Assembly (NCBI GenBank): GCA_902496845.1
Contig: CABVCJ010000007.1
Location: 1-46,209 of the forward strand
DNA from: an uncultured Collinsella sp.
GTDB lineage: Bacteria; Actinomycetota; Coriobacteriia; Coriobacteriales; Coriobacteriaceae
DNA: 46,209 nucleotides
Reading direction: 5' to 3'
This document shows, one piece after another, positions 25,632-32,847 of this stretch (the first letter of the stretch is position 1; each line of letters opens with the position of its first letter). The notes under the pieces are model-generated. The model had not been told where the DNA came from, did not search any database, and was given only the letters and a program-made list of their open reading frames with translations. The position numbers and the translations under genes were made by a program.

Positions 25632-25653
25632 GGACGGAGGAAAACGGATCATT
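25631..25653 (+). repeat. 23-bp dispersed repeat, copy 1
   Basis: This 23-bp sequence (begins GGGACGGAGG, ends GGATCATT) is present exactly, in inverted orientation, at 29678-29700. Here it starts at the last base of the CAP-protein stop codon and runs into that gene's terminator. Confidence 0.7.
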
Positions 25654-25655
25654 TT

Positions 25656-25700
25656 CGGTGCGCGCCGCAAGGGACAAGTCCTGCGACGCGCACCGTTTTT
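25656..25700 (+). terminator. Rho-independent terminator of the surface-protein gene
   Basis: CGGTGCGCG (25656-25664) pairs with CGCGCACCG (25687-25695), with further partial pairing inside, and is followed directly by TTTTT (25696-25700). Confidence 0.85.
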
Positions 25701-25729
25701 AATCTTCGAGATTGATTATGGAGGGACAT

Positions 25730-26086
25730 ATGCAAATTAGAGGAGAAGCGGCGATTGCCTGTGGGTTCATGGCGGGCTTGGCAACGGGACTGCTGTTCGA
25801 TGGATGTTTCGACGCCTACATCAATCGATTCCGCGACCCTGGTTTTTCGAGCGGAAAATCCAATGAACAAGTTTCGGAGTGCCAAAAGATGGCGATGCCT
25901 AGCGAGTCCCGTGGCATGGACGCCTCAACGGTCAATGTGATCGTCACCAAAAGAGGCAAGCGCTATCACAACGCCATGGGATGCAAGGGCCTTCCACGAA
26001 CCGCCGTCAGAACAAGTGTGCCACTGGCATCCGCACTCAAACGAGGCAAAACGCCCTGCCCAGTATGCTGCCCGCCAACGGCTTAG
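25730..26086 (+). CDS. Small membrane-anchored protein with Ada-like Cys motif
   Basis: A 118-aa protein. An N-terminal hydrophobic segment (ACGFMAGLATGLLF, residues ~9-22) acts as signal anchor. After a polar linker, the C-terminal ~45 residues form the pattern VTKRGKRYHNAMGC...A...GKTPCPVC. It is shared by small extracellular modules resembling the metal-binding domain of Ada and found on secreted proteins and nucleases. Metal binding by the Cys residues is plausible. ATG 25730 follows GGAGGG by four bases; an in-frame upstream start at 25712 has no site. It is convergent with the nucleotidyltransferase operon, overlapping its stop by 4 bp. Confidence 0.65.
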   Translation: MQIRGEAAIACGFMAGLATGLLFDGCFDAYINRFRDPGFSSGKSNEQVSECQKMAMPSESRGMDASTVNVIVTKRGKRYHNAMGCKGLPRTAVRTSVPLASALKRGKTPCPVCCPPTA

Positions 26087-26745
26087 ATGCTTCCCAAGAT
26101 ACGCTCCGCAACGCCATGAGCTTCTGCAAACGTACGGACTCGCGCTTTCTCTTTTTTGGAAAGTGAACCGAACATCTTTGTCAGCTTTTCCTCGTTCAAC
26201 AGCGGGAGCAAATTATTCACGGCGCGGGCATCTTTTTCGGCCTTTTTGCCCCGTTCGCCGTTAATTATCATCTTGTGAATTACATATGCCTCAGGGGTTG
26301 GAACAGTTACGATATGGTTGAAACAGCGAACTTCGACGGTGTTTTTCAAAATAATGTCCATATGCCATAGTGCCTGAGCTGTCACGCCGATGTTCGTTTT
26401 GAGTGCAGGTTCTTTTCCTGCGCCCATTTTTCCAATGAGAAACTCAACTTCAAGACCGGTGATATCTAGCAACTTTGTTGTTCCGTTCATGCGGTCAGAT
26501 TCGACAAAGAAGCCTCGTTCTTTTGCGAGGACGGTCAAGCGTGCCGCCGGGCTGGGTCGTCGTAGGTTTCGGACAAGGAAGTCAACATCCATTGTTTTGA
26601 TATTTGGACAAAAACCCGGCAGCACCTCGGCTTCTCTATAGGCAAATTCCGCCCAGGACCCGATGAGAACGACATGATCCATACACCCTGCTTCTTCAAC
26701 CAGGTCAAGCACTTTTAAGAAAGCTTGCTGCTGCTCAGTCAACAT
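26083..26745 (-). CDS. Nucleotidyltransferase-fold protein (AbiEii/MNT-like toxin candidate)
   Basis: A 220-aa protein. The N-terminus shows the nucleotidyltransferase signature: VVLIGSWAEFAYRE (GS motif) followed by TMDVDFLV (the DxD metal-binding pair), then LEVEFLI as the third carboxylate strand. A helical C-terminal half follows. Such proteins form type IV-like toxin-antitoxin or abortive-infection pairs, modifying tRNA or nucleotides. It is the second gene of a two-gene operon, its start overlapping the upstream gene by 11 bp. The trans-acting partner and its operator (27065-27108) support a self-regulated module. Activity as a toxin is inferred. Confidence 0.75.
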   Translation of the reverse strand: MLTEQQQAFLKVLDLVEEAGCMDHVVLIGSWAEFAYREAEVLPGFCPNIKTMDVDFLVRNLRRPSPAARLTVLAKERGFFVESDRMNGTTKLLDITGLEVEFLIGKMGAGKEPALKTNIGVTAQALWHMDIILKNTVEVRCFNHIVTVPTPEAYVIHKMIINGERGKKAEKDARAVNNLLPLLNEEKLTKMFGSLSKKEKARVRTFAEAHGVAERILGSI

Positions 26746-27046
26746 CTGGCACCCTTCCCAACGCTCTTATGATCTGCTTTTGAGAACGCTTCTGCTCTCT
26801 AATGGCAGCCGCGAGAGCTCTTCGGCGTTCGATTTTGGCTCGCAGCTCATCAACCTCTGCAGTGGGGACATAGTCGCTTTTAACCTTGTCGCCGACTCGA
26901 TAGTTGAGGTAGCAGTATTCGTGGCCTTTTATGTTTCGCATGCGGATGCTGCCCTTTGGAAGGAGACCGATTTCCTGTTCCATGAGGTCCAAAAGGCGAC
27001 TAGAGCGTGCATATTCCTCTTCTAGGACATCTTCTAAGACGGACAT
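26735..27046 (-). CDS. Small partner protein of the nucleotidyltransferase (antitoxin or regulator candidate)
   Basis: A 103-aa protein. The conserved-looking core is LLPKGSIRMRNIKGHEYCYLNYR followed, after a short gap, by KVKSDYVP, a small beta-rich unit I have seen in firmicute proteins paired with nucleotidyltransferases. A basic helical C-terminus (RAKIERRRALAAAIREQK) may bind nucleic acid. ATG 27046 is chosen because GGGAGG precedes it; the longer frame from 27172 runs through the promoter and operator. It overlaps the toxin-like gene by 11 bp. It likely represses the operon through the palindrome just upstream. Confidence 0.7.
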   Translation of the reverse strand: MSVLEDVLEEEYARSSRLLDLMEQEIGLLPKGSIRMRNIKGHEYCYLNYRVGDKVKSDYVPTAEVDELRAKIERRRALAAAIREQKRSQKQIIRALGRVPDVD

Positions 27047-27064
27047 GGAGCCTCCCTTCCGAGT

Positions 27065-27108
27065 AGTTACCCTACATTCTAGCAAATTAAATAATTTGTA
27101 GGGTAACT
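27065..27108 (-). promoter_or_regulatory. Operator: perfect 12-bp inverted repeat over the promoter of the two-gene operon
   Basis: AGTTACCCTACA (27065-27076) and its exact reverse complement (27097-27108) are separated by 20 AT-rich bases. Read on the minus strand, a TAGAAT -10 box lies between the arms and TTACCC could be the -35. The arrangement fits autoregulation of the operon starting at 27046. Confidence 0.65.
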
Positions 27109-27205
27109 CAAGCATGTCCGCACGACATGTGACACTTACCCTGCCGCCCTGCTCTGCCGCGGCGGCATACATCTGAACAACGATCTTCTAAGGAGTTCGA
27201 TATTG

Positions 27206-27445
27206 ATGAGCGACAACACCAAGCATCTCGCAAAGAAATGCGTTAAGGACGCGGGGCCATGCCTCGCGCTGTGCGTGGCCGGCGCAGCGGTCGCGCTGCT
27301 GGCTGTTCTGGGGCCGTTCGACGTGCTCCGAAGTGCCAGCTCTCTGCACGTTTGTATGGCCCTTGCCGGCGCCATGATGACCGGCGGCGTGCTCGATCTG
27401 GTCTTTTGGGTGTTTGATCCGTTTGGTTGGAAGAACGAGGGGTAA
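27206..27445 (+). CDS. Small membrane protein, two transmembrane segments
   Basis: A 79-aa protein with two hydrophobic spans (CLALCVAGAAVALLAVLG and VCMALAGAMMTGGVLDLVFW) and short charged ends. The function is unknown. AAGGAG at 27190-27195 precedes two possible starts, TTG 27203 and ATG 27206; the ATG is used. It is divergent from the nucleotidyltransferase operon and upstream of the metallophosphoesterase. Confidence 0.55.
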   Translation: MSDNTKHLAKKCVKDAGPCLALCVAGAAVALLAVLGPFDVLRSASSLHVCMALAGAMMTGGVLDLVFWVFDPFGWKNEG

Positions 27446-27530
27446 GCCCTAAGGGATGGAAGGGCTGGAACGGTTGGCTTAGCGATCGTGCAGAATGCGG
27501 GCTGGCGACTTACAGGGAAGTGGTGATCCG

Positions 27531-28256
27531 ATGACGGTCTATGTGACGGGCGATATTCACGGCGGCCTCGACATGCAAAAGCTGCGCGATTGGGACCTTG
27601 GGGATAGCCTGACGAGCGACGACTATCTGATTGTCGCGGGCGACTTTGGCTTTCCGTGGGATTTCTCTGCCGAGGAATGCACCGATATCGCTTGGCTGGA
27701 ATCGCGCCCCTATACCGTGCTGTTCGTCGACGGCAACCACGAGCGTTTCGATCACTGGGCGGAGCGTCCCATGGAGCTGTGGCACGGTGGGCTGACGCAG
27801 CGCCTGTCGGATACCTCGCCCATACGGCGCCTGACGCGCGGTGAGGTTTTTGAGCTCGACGGCTCAACGATCTTTACCATGGGCGGTGCCACGAGCGTGG
27901 ATAAGGAATACCGCATTCCGTATTCCAGCTGGTGGCCGCAGGAGCTGCCGGACGAGCGCAACTTTGAGGAGGCGCGGACAAAGCTCGACAGCGTAGACTG
28001 GAAGGTCGACTACGTGATCACCCACACCTGCTCTACGCGCATGCTTTCGCCCACGCTCTATCCGGGGCCTGGCTGGAATTACCCCGCCGTTGATCGGCTT
28101 ACGGCATTTTTCGATGAGCTGGAAGACCGCTTGGATTACAAGCGCTGGTACTACGGGCATTTTCATCGGGATGCCAACCCTGCCGAGCGCCATACCGTGC
28201 TCTACGACTGCATCGTTCGCCTGGGCGACGAACTCCAGCCCTGGGATGTTGCGTAG
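27531..28256 (+). CDS. Calcineurin-like metallophosphoesterase
   Basis: A 241-aa protein with all five metal-site blocks of the calcineurin-like family: GDIHGG (residues 7-12), GDFGFPW, DGNHERFD, ITHTCS and YGHFHRD. Such enzymes hydrolyse phosphoesters with a dinuclear metal centre. The physiological substrate cannot be read from the sequence. ATG 27531 is chosen because it begins exactly at the first beta strand; GGGAAG lies about ten bases upstream. It is convergent with gluQRS, with only 15 bp between the stop codons. Confidence 0.85.
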   Translation: MTVYVTGDIHGGLDMQKLRDWDLGDSLTSDDYLIVAGDFGFPWDFSAEECTDIAWLESRPYTVLFVDGNHERFDHWAERPMELWHGGLTQRLSDTSPIRRLTRGEVFELDGSTIFTMGGATSVDKEYRIPYSSWWPQELPDERNFEEARTKLDSVDWKVDYVITHTCSTRMLSPTLYPGPGWNYPAVDRLTAFFDELEDRLDYKRWYYGHFHRDANPAERHTVLYDCIVRLGDELQPWDVA

Positions 28257-28271
28257 GGGCGGGGTGGCTGA

Positions 28272-29282
28272 CTACTCGACCGTTACAGTGATGTTTTCCC
28301 GGTGCGCGCGGATGACGTCCCAGCTAAAGTGCTCGACCAGCTGCTCGGCAGAGCGCGGCGTGGTGTCCGGCGCGATGCCCGTTTGCCCGGCGAGCCAGCC
28401 CAGCAGTGCCTCGGGTGTGCCAAAGCGGGCGCGGAGCTCACCCAGGTCCAGATCGCGATCGCGCTTGGAAAGGCGGCGGCCGTCTGGCGACATGAGCAGC
28501 GGAATGTGCGCGTAGTGCGGCGTGGGCAGTCCCAGCAGATGCTGCAGGTAGATTTGGCGGGGCGTGGAGCCCAGCAGGTCGCATCCGCGCACGATCTCGG
28601 TAACGCCCATGGCGGCGTCATCGACCACCACGGCTAGCTGATAGGCAAAAACGCCGTCGCTGCGGCGCACCAAAAAGTCGCCGCACTCGGTGGCGAGCGC
28701 CTCGCATTGGGCCCCGTACGTGCGGTCCACGAATTCGATCACGTCGCCCGCGAGGTCGTCGATGTCGGGCACGCGCAGGCGCGTGGCCGGAGCACGTAGG
28801 GCACTGCGGCGGGTGATTTCTTCAGCAGAAAGACCTCTGCAGGCGCCGCGGTAGATGGGCGTGCCGTCGCTGGCGTGCGGCGCGCTCGCGGCGTGGAGCT
28901 CGGCGCGCGTGCAAAAGCAGGGGTAGGTGAGGCCGGCGTCTTGCAGCTGGCGCAAGGCGCTCTCGTACAGGTCGAGGCGATCGTGCTGGTAGTAGGGGCC
29001 TTCGTCCCACTCGAGTCCCAGCCAGGCCAGGTCGTCAATCAGTTGAGCGGCAAGTTCCGGGCGCTTGCAGCGATCGTCCAGGTCCTCGATGCGCAACACG
29101 ATGCTGCCGCCCTGGCTGCGGGCCGAAAGCCACGCGCACAGGCAGCTGAACACGTTGCCCAGGTGCATGCGGCCCGAGGGCGACGGGGCAAAACGGCCCA
29201 CGACAGGTGCGGGAACGGAGGCAGGCTGCGTCGTTGGCGCATCCGCGGCGGGCGTTGGTATGTTGCGTGTTTTGATATCCAT
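28272..29282 (-). CDS. gluQRS: Glutamyl-Q tRNA(Asp) synthetase
   Basis: A 336-aa truncated class I synthetase that attaches glutamate to queuosine at position 34 of tRNA(Asp). Visible features are RFAPSPSGRMHLGN (HIGH-type motif), LRIEDLDDRCKRP, a zinc-knuckle pattern CFC...Y...C in the insertion, IVRGCDLLGSTPRQ, and RRLSKRD (KMSKS-type). No C-terminal anticodon-binding domain is present, as expected for GluQ-RS. The N-terminus has a ~28-residue Pro/Thr-rich extension before the fold. ATG 29282 is used; a longer frame to 29711 is non-coding repeat DNA. Confidence 0.92.
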   Translation of the reverse strand: MDIKTRNIPTPAADAPTTQPASVPAPVVGRFAPSPSGRMHLGNVFSCLCAWLSARSQGGSIVLRIEDLDDRCKRPELAAQLIDDLAWLGLEWDEGPYYQHDRLDLYESALRQLQDAGLTYPCFCTRAELHAASAPHASDGTPIYRGACRGLSAEEITRRSALRAPATRLRVPDIDDLAGDVIEFVDRTYGAQCEALATECGDFLVRRSDGVFAYQLAVVVDDAAMGVTEIVRGCDLLGSTPRQIYLQHLLGLPTPHYAHIPLLMSPDGRRLSKRDRDLDLGELRARFGTPEALLGWLAGQTGIAPDTTPRSAEQLVEHFSWDVIRAHRENITVTVE

Positions 29283-29420
29283 GCGGACGAGTATAGCGCG
29301 GGGCACGGTAGGGAAGGCGTTTCCGTGGCTCGCAAGTTGGCGGCGCTGCGCATTGCGCGCGGTGGGTTTGCGTCTCAAGGTCTCGATCGCTGCGCACCGA
29401 CTCGGCCCCACGAACGACAG

Positions 29421-29454
29421 AAACCCCGGCAGCTCTTCGCAACTGCCGGGGTTT
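29421..29454. repeat. Perfect 12-bp hairpin
   Basis: AAACCCCGGCAG (29421-29432) and CTGCCGGGGTTT (29443-29454) enclose the loop CTCTTCGCAA. The stem is strong enough for a terminator, but no gene reads into it from either side, so it may belong to an unannotated transcript or a repeat element. Confidence 0.6.
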
Positions 29455-29677
29455 CCGCGGAAAAGGGGGACATGATCCTCGAGCGAACGGGAAAGGGGCA
29501 ACCGTTTTCGCTCAATTGGCTTATGCCCCTCGACTGACGGCTCAATCAGCGCATGCCGCGCCCACACAAAGCCGCTACACCTGTGACGGAGCTGTGAAGT
29601 GGTATCTATCGTTGGCGCGGGATTCGGCCAAAGAACGTCCCAAACGGCAAATTTGTTGCAGTCCGTCGGTTCAACCC

Positions 29678-29700
29678 AATGATCCGTTTTCCTCCGTCCC
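29678..29700 (-). repeat. 23-bp dispersed repeat, copy 2 (inverted)
   Basis: Exact reverse complement of 25631-25653. It is followed by GATCATT (29706-29712), which pairs with its own AATGATC start, so this copy can also form a hairpin. Confidence 0.7.
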
Positions 29701-29710
29701 CAATAGATCA

Positions 29711-29723
29711 TTAGGAACGTCCC
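29711..29723. repeat. 13-bp repeat TTAGGAACGTCCC, left copy
   Basis: The exact reverse complement is found at 31893-31905, beyond the other end of the DUF2207 gene. Confidence 0.5.
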
Positions 29724-29846
29724 TAAGTGCCAGACTCGGGTGGGACTTTTGTCCCATTTGACGTTCCGTTGGCCCAGATATTCGTCATGTGTGTCCGCAA
29801 ACGTGGGACAATGGCGATGTTGGTTTTACAGACAAAGGATGTGCCT

Positions 29847-31790
29847 ATGAACGCCCCCGTTGCCAATACTTGTCGGCAGCGCTGCCTGTTTGCGCGATTC
29901 GCTTCCGTCTGCGTGCTCGTCGCGCTTGCGTTGTTGCTGCTGCCTGTCGCCGCGCACGCCGACGGCTACTCCATGACCCAAACCTATATCGGCGCCACGG
30001 TCGAGGCCGACGGCTCGCTGACCGTTGTCGAGGGACGCCAGTTTGATTTCGATGACGACATCAACGGCGTGTTTTGGGAGATCAATACAGGCTCTAACCA
30101 GCAGGGCGGCGCGGCGGGCGTCAATGTGCTGAGCGTCGAGGAAGACGACACCGCGTTTAACAAGGTCGACAGCGCAAACAAAGGCGACAACGGCGTCTAT
30201 ACGGTTGAGCAGTCCGACAGCGGCGTAAGAATCAAGGTGTTCAGCCCCCACGAGAGCGGCGACAGCGCGATCTTTTACGTGAGCTACACCATGACCGGTG
30301 CGGTTATGAACTGGGCCGATACCGCCGAGCTCTATTGGAAATTCGTGGGCGACGGCTGGTCCGCGGATTCCGATGACGTCGAGATGGAAGTGTACTTCGC
30401 AAATGCCGCCGCCGGGACGGCGGCCGTCAAGGGCGATAACTTCCGCGCATGGGGCCACGGCCCGCTGACGGGCGACGTATCGCTCGATGCGGACGAACCC
30501 ATGGTCACCTATACCATTCCCTGCGTGCATCAGGGCGAATTCGCCGAGGCGCGCATCGCCTTCCCCAGCGACTGGGTGCCGCAGCTTGCCGCCTCGGGCG
30601 AAGAGCGCATGTCAACGATCCTGAGCGAAGAGAAGGAATGGGCCGACGAAGCTAACACCCGCCGCGCTCACGCTCGCATGATTGCCAACGTGCTTGCCGT
30701 GGTTAGCGTTGTCGCGGCGGTGGCCTTTACCGGCACAATCGTTGTGCTCAAGCTGCGCCGCCGCAAGCCCAAGCCGCTTTTCCAGGACGAATATTTCCGT
30801 GATGTGCCTTCGGCCGACCATCCCGCTGTGCTTTCGGCCCTCATGAGCTGGAACGAGGTACCCGATCAGGCATATATCGCCACGCTCATGAAGCTCACCG
30901 ACGACCGTGTGATTAAGCTGGAGCAGGCGACCGTGACTAAGGCCAAGAAGGGTCTGTTGGGGCGTGAAAAAGAAGAGCAGACGTATCGCGTGACGGTGAG
31001 TGATGCGGGCTGGAAGTCGGCCAAGGGCATTGACCACATGGTGCTCAAGGTCTTCTTTGCCGGTGCTAAGCCCGACGAGAACGGCGATCGCTCGCGCACG
31101 TTTGACGAGCTGCAGCACTACGTCAAGCAGCACGCTACACCCGTGGGCGACAAGCTCGAGGACTATCAGAACACCGTTAAGGGCAAGCTGGCCGATAGCG
31201 AGTACGTTGCCTCGGACGGCATTGTCGCAATGGTGTTTTGCCTGGTTCTTGGTATTCTGATCGCCTGTATTCCCGCGGGATCCATCTTCTTTACCGACGG
31301 CGCGCAGGCGAACATTATCGCCGCGGTTATCTCGGTGCCGATTGTGCTGGTGGGTATTGGCGTGGGCCTTACGTTCCGCCGCTTTACGCCGGAGGGTGCC
31401 GAGGTGGCGGCTCGCTGCAAGGCGCTCAAGCATTGGCTTGAGGATTTCACGCGCCTAAAGGAAGCCGTTCCGGGCGATCTGGTACTGTGGAATAAACTTC
31501 TGGTGATGGGTGCGGCGCTGGGTGTTTCCAAGGAAGTCCTGCGTCAGCTTGCCGAGGCTGTTCCTCCCGAGGTGCGCGAGGCCGACGGTTTCTACGACAA
31601 TTACCCCTGCTACTGGTGGTACTACCATCATTACGGCAACGAGTCGCCGATGGATTCGTTCGACGGCGTGTATCACGAGAGCATCCGTGAGCTGGCATCG
31701 AGCTCCGACAGCTCGAGCGGCGGCGGAGGCGGCGGCTTCTCGGGCGGCGGAGGCGGCGGCGTCGGCGGAGGCGGCGGCGGAACGTTCTAG
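29847..31790 (+). CDS. DUF2207-type membrane protein with glycine-rich tail
   Basis: A 647-aa protein. It has a cleavable signal peptide (VCVLVALALLLLPVAAHADG, ending near residue 37), then an extracytoplasmic beta-rich domain of ~240 residues with the family's GVFWEI segment. A single span near residues 280-305 and a second hydrophobic pair near 455-515 follow. The C-terminal domain ends in a run of Gly blocks separated by single residues. This matches DUF2207 proteins, whose function is unknown; the glycine tail is characteristic. ATG 29847 has AAAGGA seven to twelve bases upstream. It is monocistronic and ends in a strong terminator. Confidence 0.85.
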   Translation: MNAPVANTCRQRCLFARFASVCVLVALALLLLPVAAHADGYSMTQTYIGATVEADGSLTVVEGRQFDFDDDINGVFWEINTGSNQQGGAAGVNVLSVEEDDTAFNKVDSANKGDNGVYTVEQSDSGVRIKVFSPHESGDSAIFYVSYTMTGAVMNWADTAELYWKFVGDGWSADSDDVEMEVYFANAAAGTAAVKGDNFRAWGHGPLTGDVSLDADEPMVTYTIPCVHQGEFAEARIAFPSDWVPQLAASGEERMSTILSEEKEWADEANTRRAHARMIANVLAVVSVVAAVAFTGTIVVLKLRRRKPKPLFQDEYFRDVPSADHPAVLSALMSWNEVPDQAYIATLMKLTDDRVIKLEQATVTKAKKGLLGREKEEQTYRVTVSDAGWKSAKGIDHMVLKVFFAGAKPDENGDRSRTFDELQHYVKQHATPVGDKLEDYQNTVKGKLADSEYVASDGIVAMVFCLVLGILIACIPAGSIFFTDGAQANIIAAVISVPIVLVGIGVGLTFRRFTPEGAEVAARCKALKHWLEDFTRLKEAVPGDLVLWNKLLVMGAALGVSKEVLRQLAEAVPPEVREADGFYDNYPCYWWYYHHYGNESPMDSFDGVYHESIRELASSSDSSSGGGGGGFSGGGGGGVGGGGGGTF

Positions 31791-31804
31791 CGGTCGTAAA
31801 TTAT

Positions 31805-31851
31805 GGGATGGGCTTTTCTCGACAGCCGTCGGGGGAAGCCCATCCCTTTTT
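31805..31851 (+). terminator. Terminator of the DUF2207 gene
   Basis: GGGATGGGCTT (31805-31815) pairs perfectly with AAGCCCATCCC (31836-31846), followed by TTTTT. Confidence 0.9.
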
Positions 31852-31871
31852 ATGCGCTACCTACGAAGACT

Positions 31872-31912
31872 GTCCCCAACGACTAGTCACTGGGGACGTT
31901 CCTAAATGACTA
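31872..31912. repeat. GGGAC-rich inverted repeat element
   Basis: GTCCCCA (31872-31878) pairs with TGGGGAC (31891-31897) around an inner GACTAGTC palindrome. The 13-bp GGGACGTTCCTAA (31893-31905) is the inverse of 29711-29723. It is probably part of the same intergenic repeat family as the other GGGAC elements. Confidence 0.5.
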
Positions 31913-31928
31913 GGTATGGCTGCTGGGC

Positions 31929-32570
31929 CTAGGCTGTTAGGTCGAGTTCGTAGAGGAAGCTTTCGCGCGGCATGTCGTGACGGCGCTCTTCGCGGTTGGC
32001 GCGGTGCGTGGCCGTGCGCTTAAAGCCATGCAGCTCGTAGAACTTCCACGAGCAGTTGGAGTCGGTGTACAGGTGCGCCCTCGTCGCACCGGTCGAGGAT
32101 AGGTACGAGACTGCGGCGTCGAGCAACACTGAGCCAACGCCCAGGCCATGGACGTCGCGATCTACGGCAAGCAGCGTGACCTCGTTGTCGTGTGGCAACG
32201 GGCTGCTTTCGAGCAGGCGGTTGTTGGTTCGGATGGTTGCGCGCACAAACGAGAGATACTCGGCGCAGGCATCGGGCTCCAGCTCGCGCATTTGCGATAG
32301 CAGTGCGCGTTCGGTATCCAGCCAATGTTCCTTAACGGTGGCGCCGGAGCTCTGTCCCGCACGCGCGAGCGCAATGCCGCGCGCCTGACCGTCGATTACG
32401 GCAACCTGCGAAAACGTCGAAGACGAAAGGCAATAGGCGAGGTCGCACGCGGCCTCGAGGCGGTTGTACTCATCGTTATCCGAATTGTTATGCCAAAGCT
32501 GCTGCAGAATCAACGCAATGGCGTCGAAGTCTTCGGTATCAAACGGTCGGTAGAGAACCCGCGAGACCAT
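31929..32570 (-). CDS. GNAT-family N-acetyltransferase
   Basis: A 213-aa protein. The acetyl-CoA-binding motif A is clear: LLAVDRDVHGLGVGSVLLDAAV near residues 130-151 (the R/QxxGxG/A loop as HGLGVG). A motif B-like FYELHGFKR near 180 follows. The substrate cannot be inferred; the N-terminal half is longer than in minimal GNATs. ATG 32570 follows AAAGAGG on the minus strand. It is divergent from purH with a 277-bp spacer. Confidence 0.85.
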   Translation of the reverse strand: MVSRVLYRPFDTEDFDAIALILQQLWHNNSDNDEYNRLEAACDLAYCLSSSTFSQVAVIDGQARGIALARAGQSSGATVKEHWLDTERALLSQMRELEPDACAEYLSFVRATIRTNNRLLESSPLPHDNEVTLLAVDRDVHGLGVGSVLLDAAVSYLSSTGATRAHLYTDSNCSWKFYELHGFKRTATHRANREERRHDMPRESFLYELDLTA

Positions 32571-32847
32571 GGTGCCTCTTTCTTTTGCGGATGCATATCG
32601 AGCACAGTTCTACCACGCTATTGGCATCTAATTATGGTGCCCCTGTGTTCCATGAACTCACCGTGCCCGGTGCCGTGCCCATCCCCTCCGCTCGCAAACT
32701 TTTTCTGCATATGCGCCCGTTGCGGGGTGCATCGATGCGCTCGATGCGCTACATTGAATCAGTATTTTCAATGCCGCTGCGCGAGCGCTGCAGATCGACG
32801 TATCACCGGCTCACAGAGCACGGCGGCGTACCAGACAGGAGGACTGC

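Larger units (their letters stand above)
29283..29846. other. 564-bp intergenic region with hairpins and dispersed repeats
   Basis: No credible gene. It holds a perfect 12-bp hairpin (29421-29454), the inverted copy of the 23-bp repeat (29678-29700), a 13-bp repeat (29711-29723) whose inverse lies at 31893-31905, and a GGGAC-TTTT-GTCCC hairpin (29742-29755). Frames across it lack ribosome sites. Confidence 0.65.

Noticed and set aside
29283..29711. N-terminal extension of gluQRS to 29711
   Set aside because: The added 143 residues translate hairpins and dispersed repeats. The synthetase fold starts shortly after ATG 29282.
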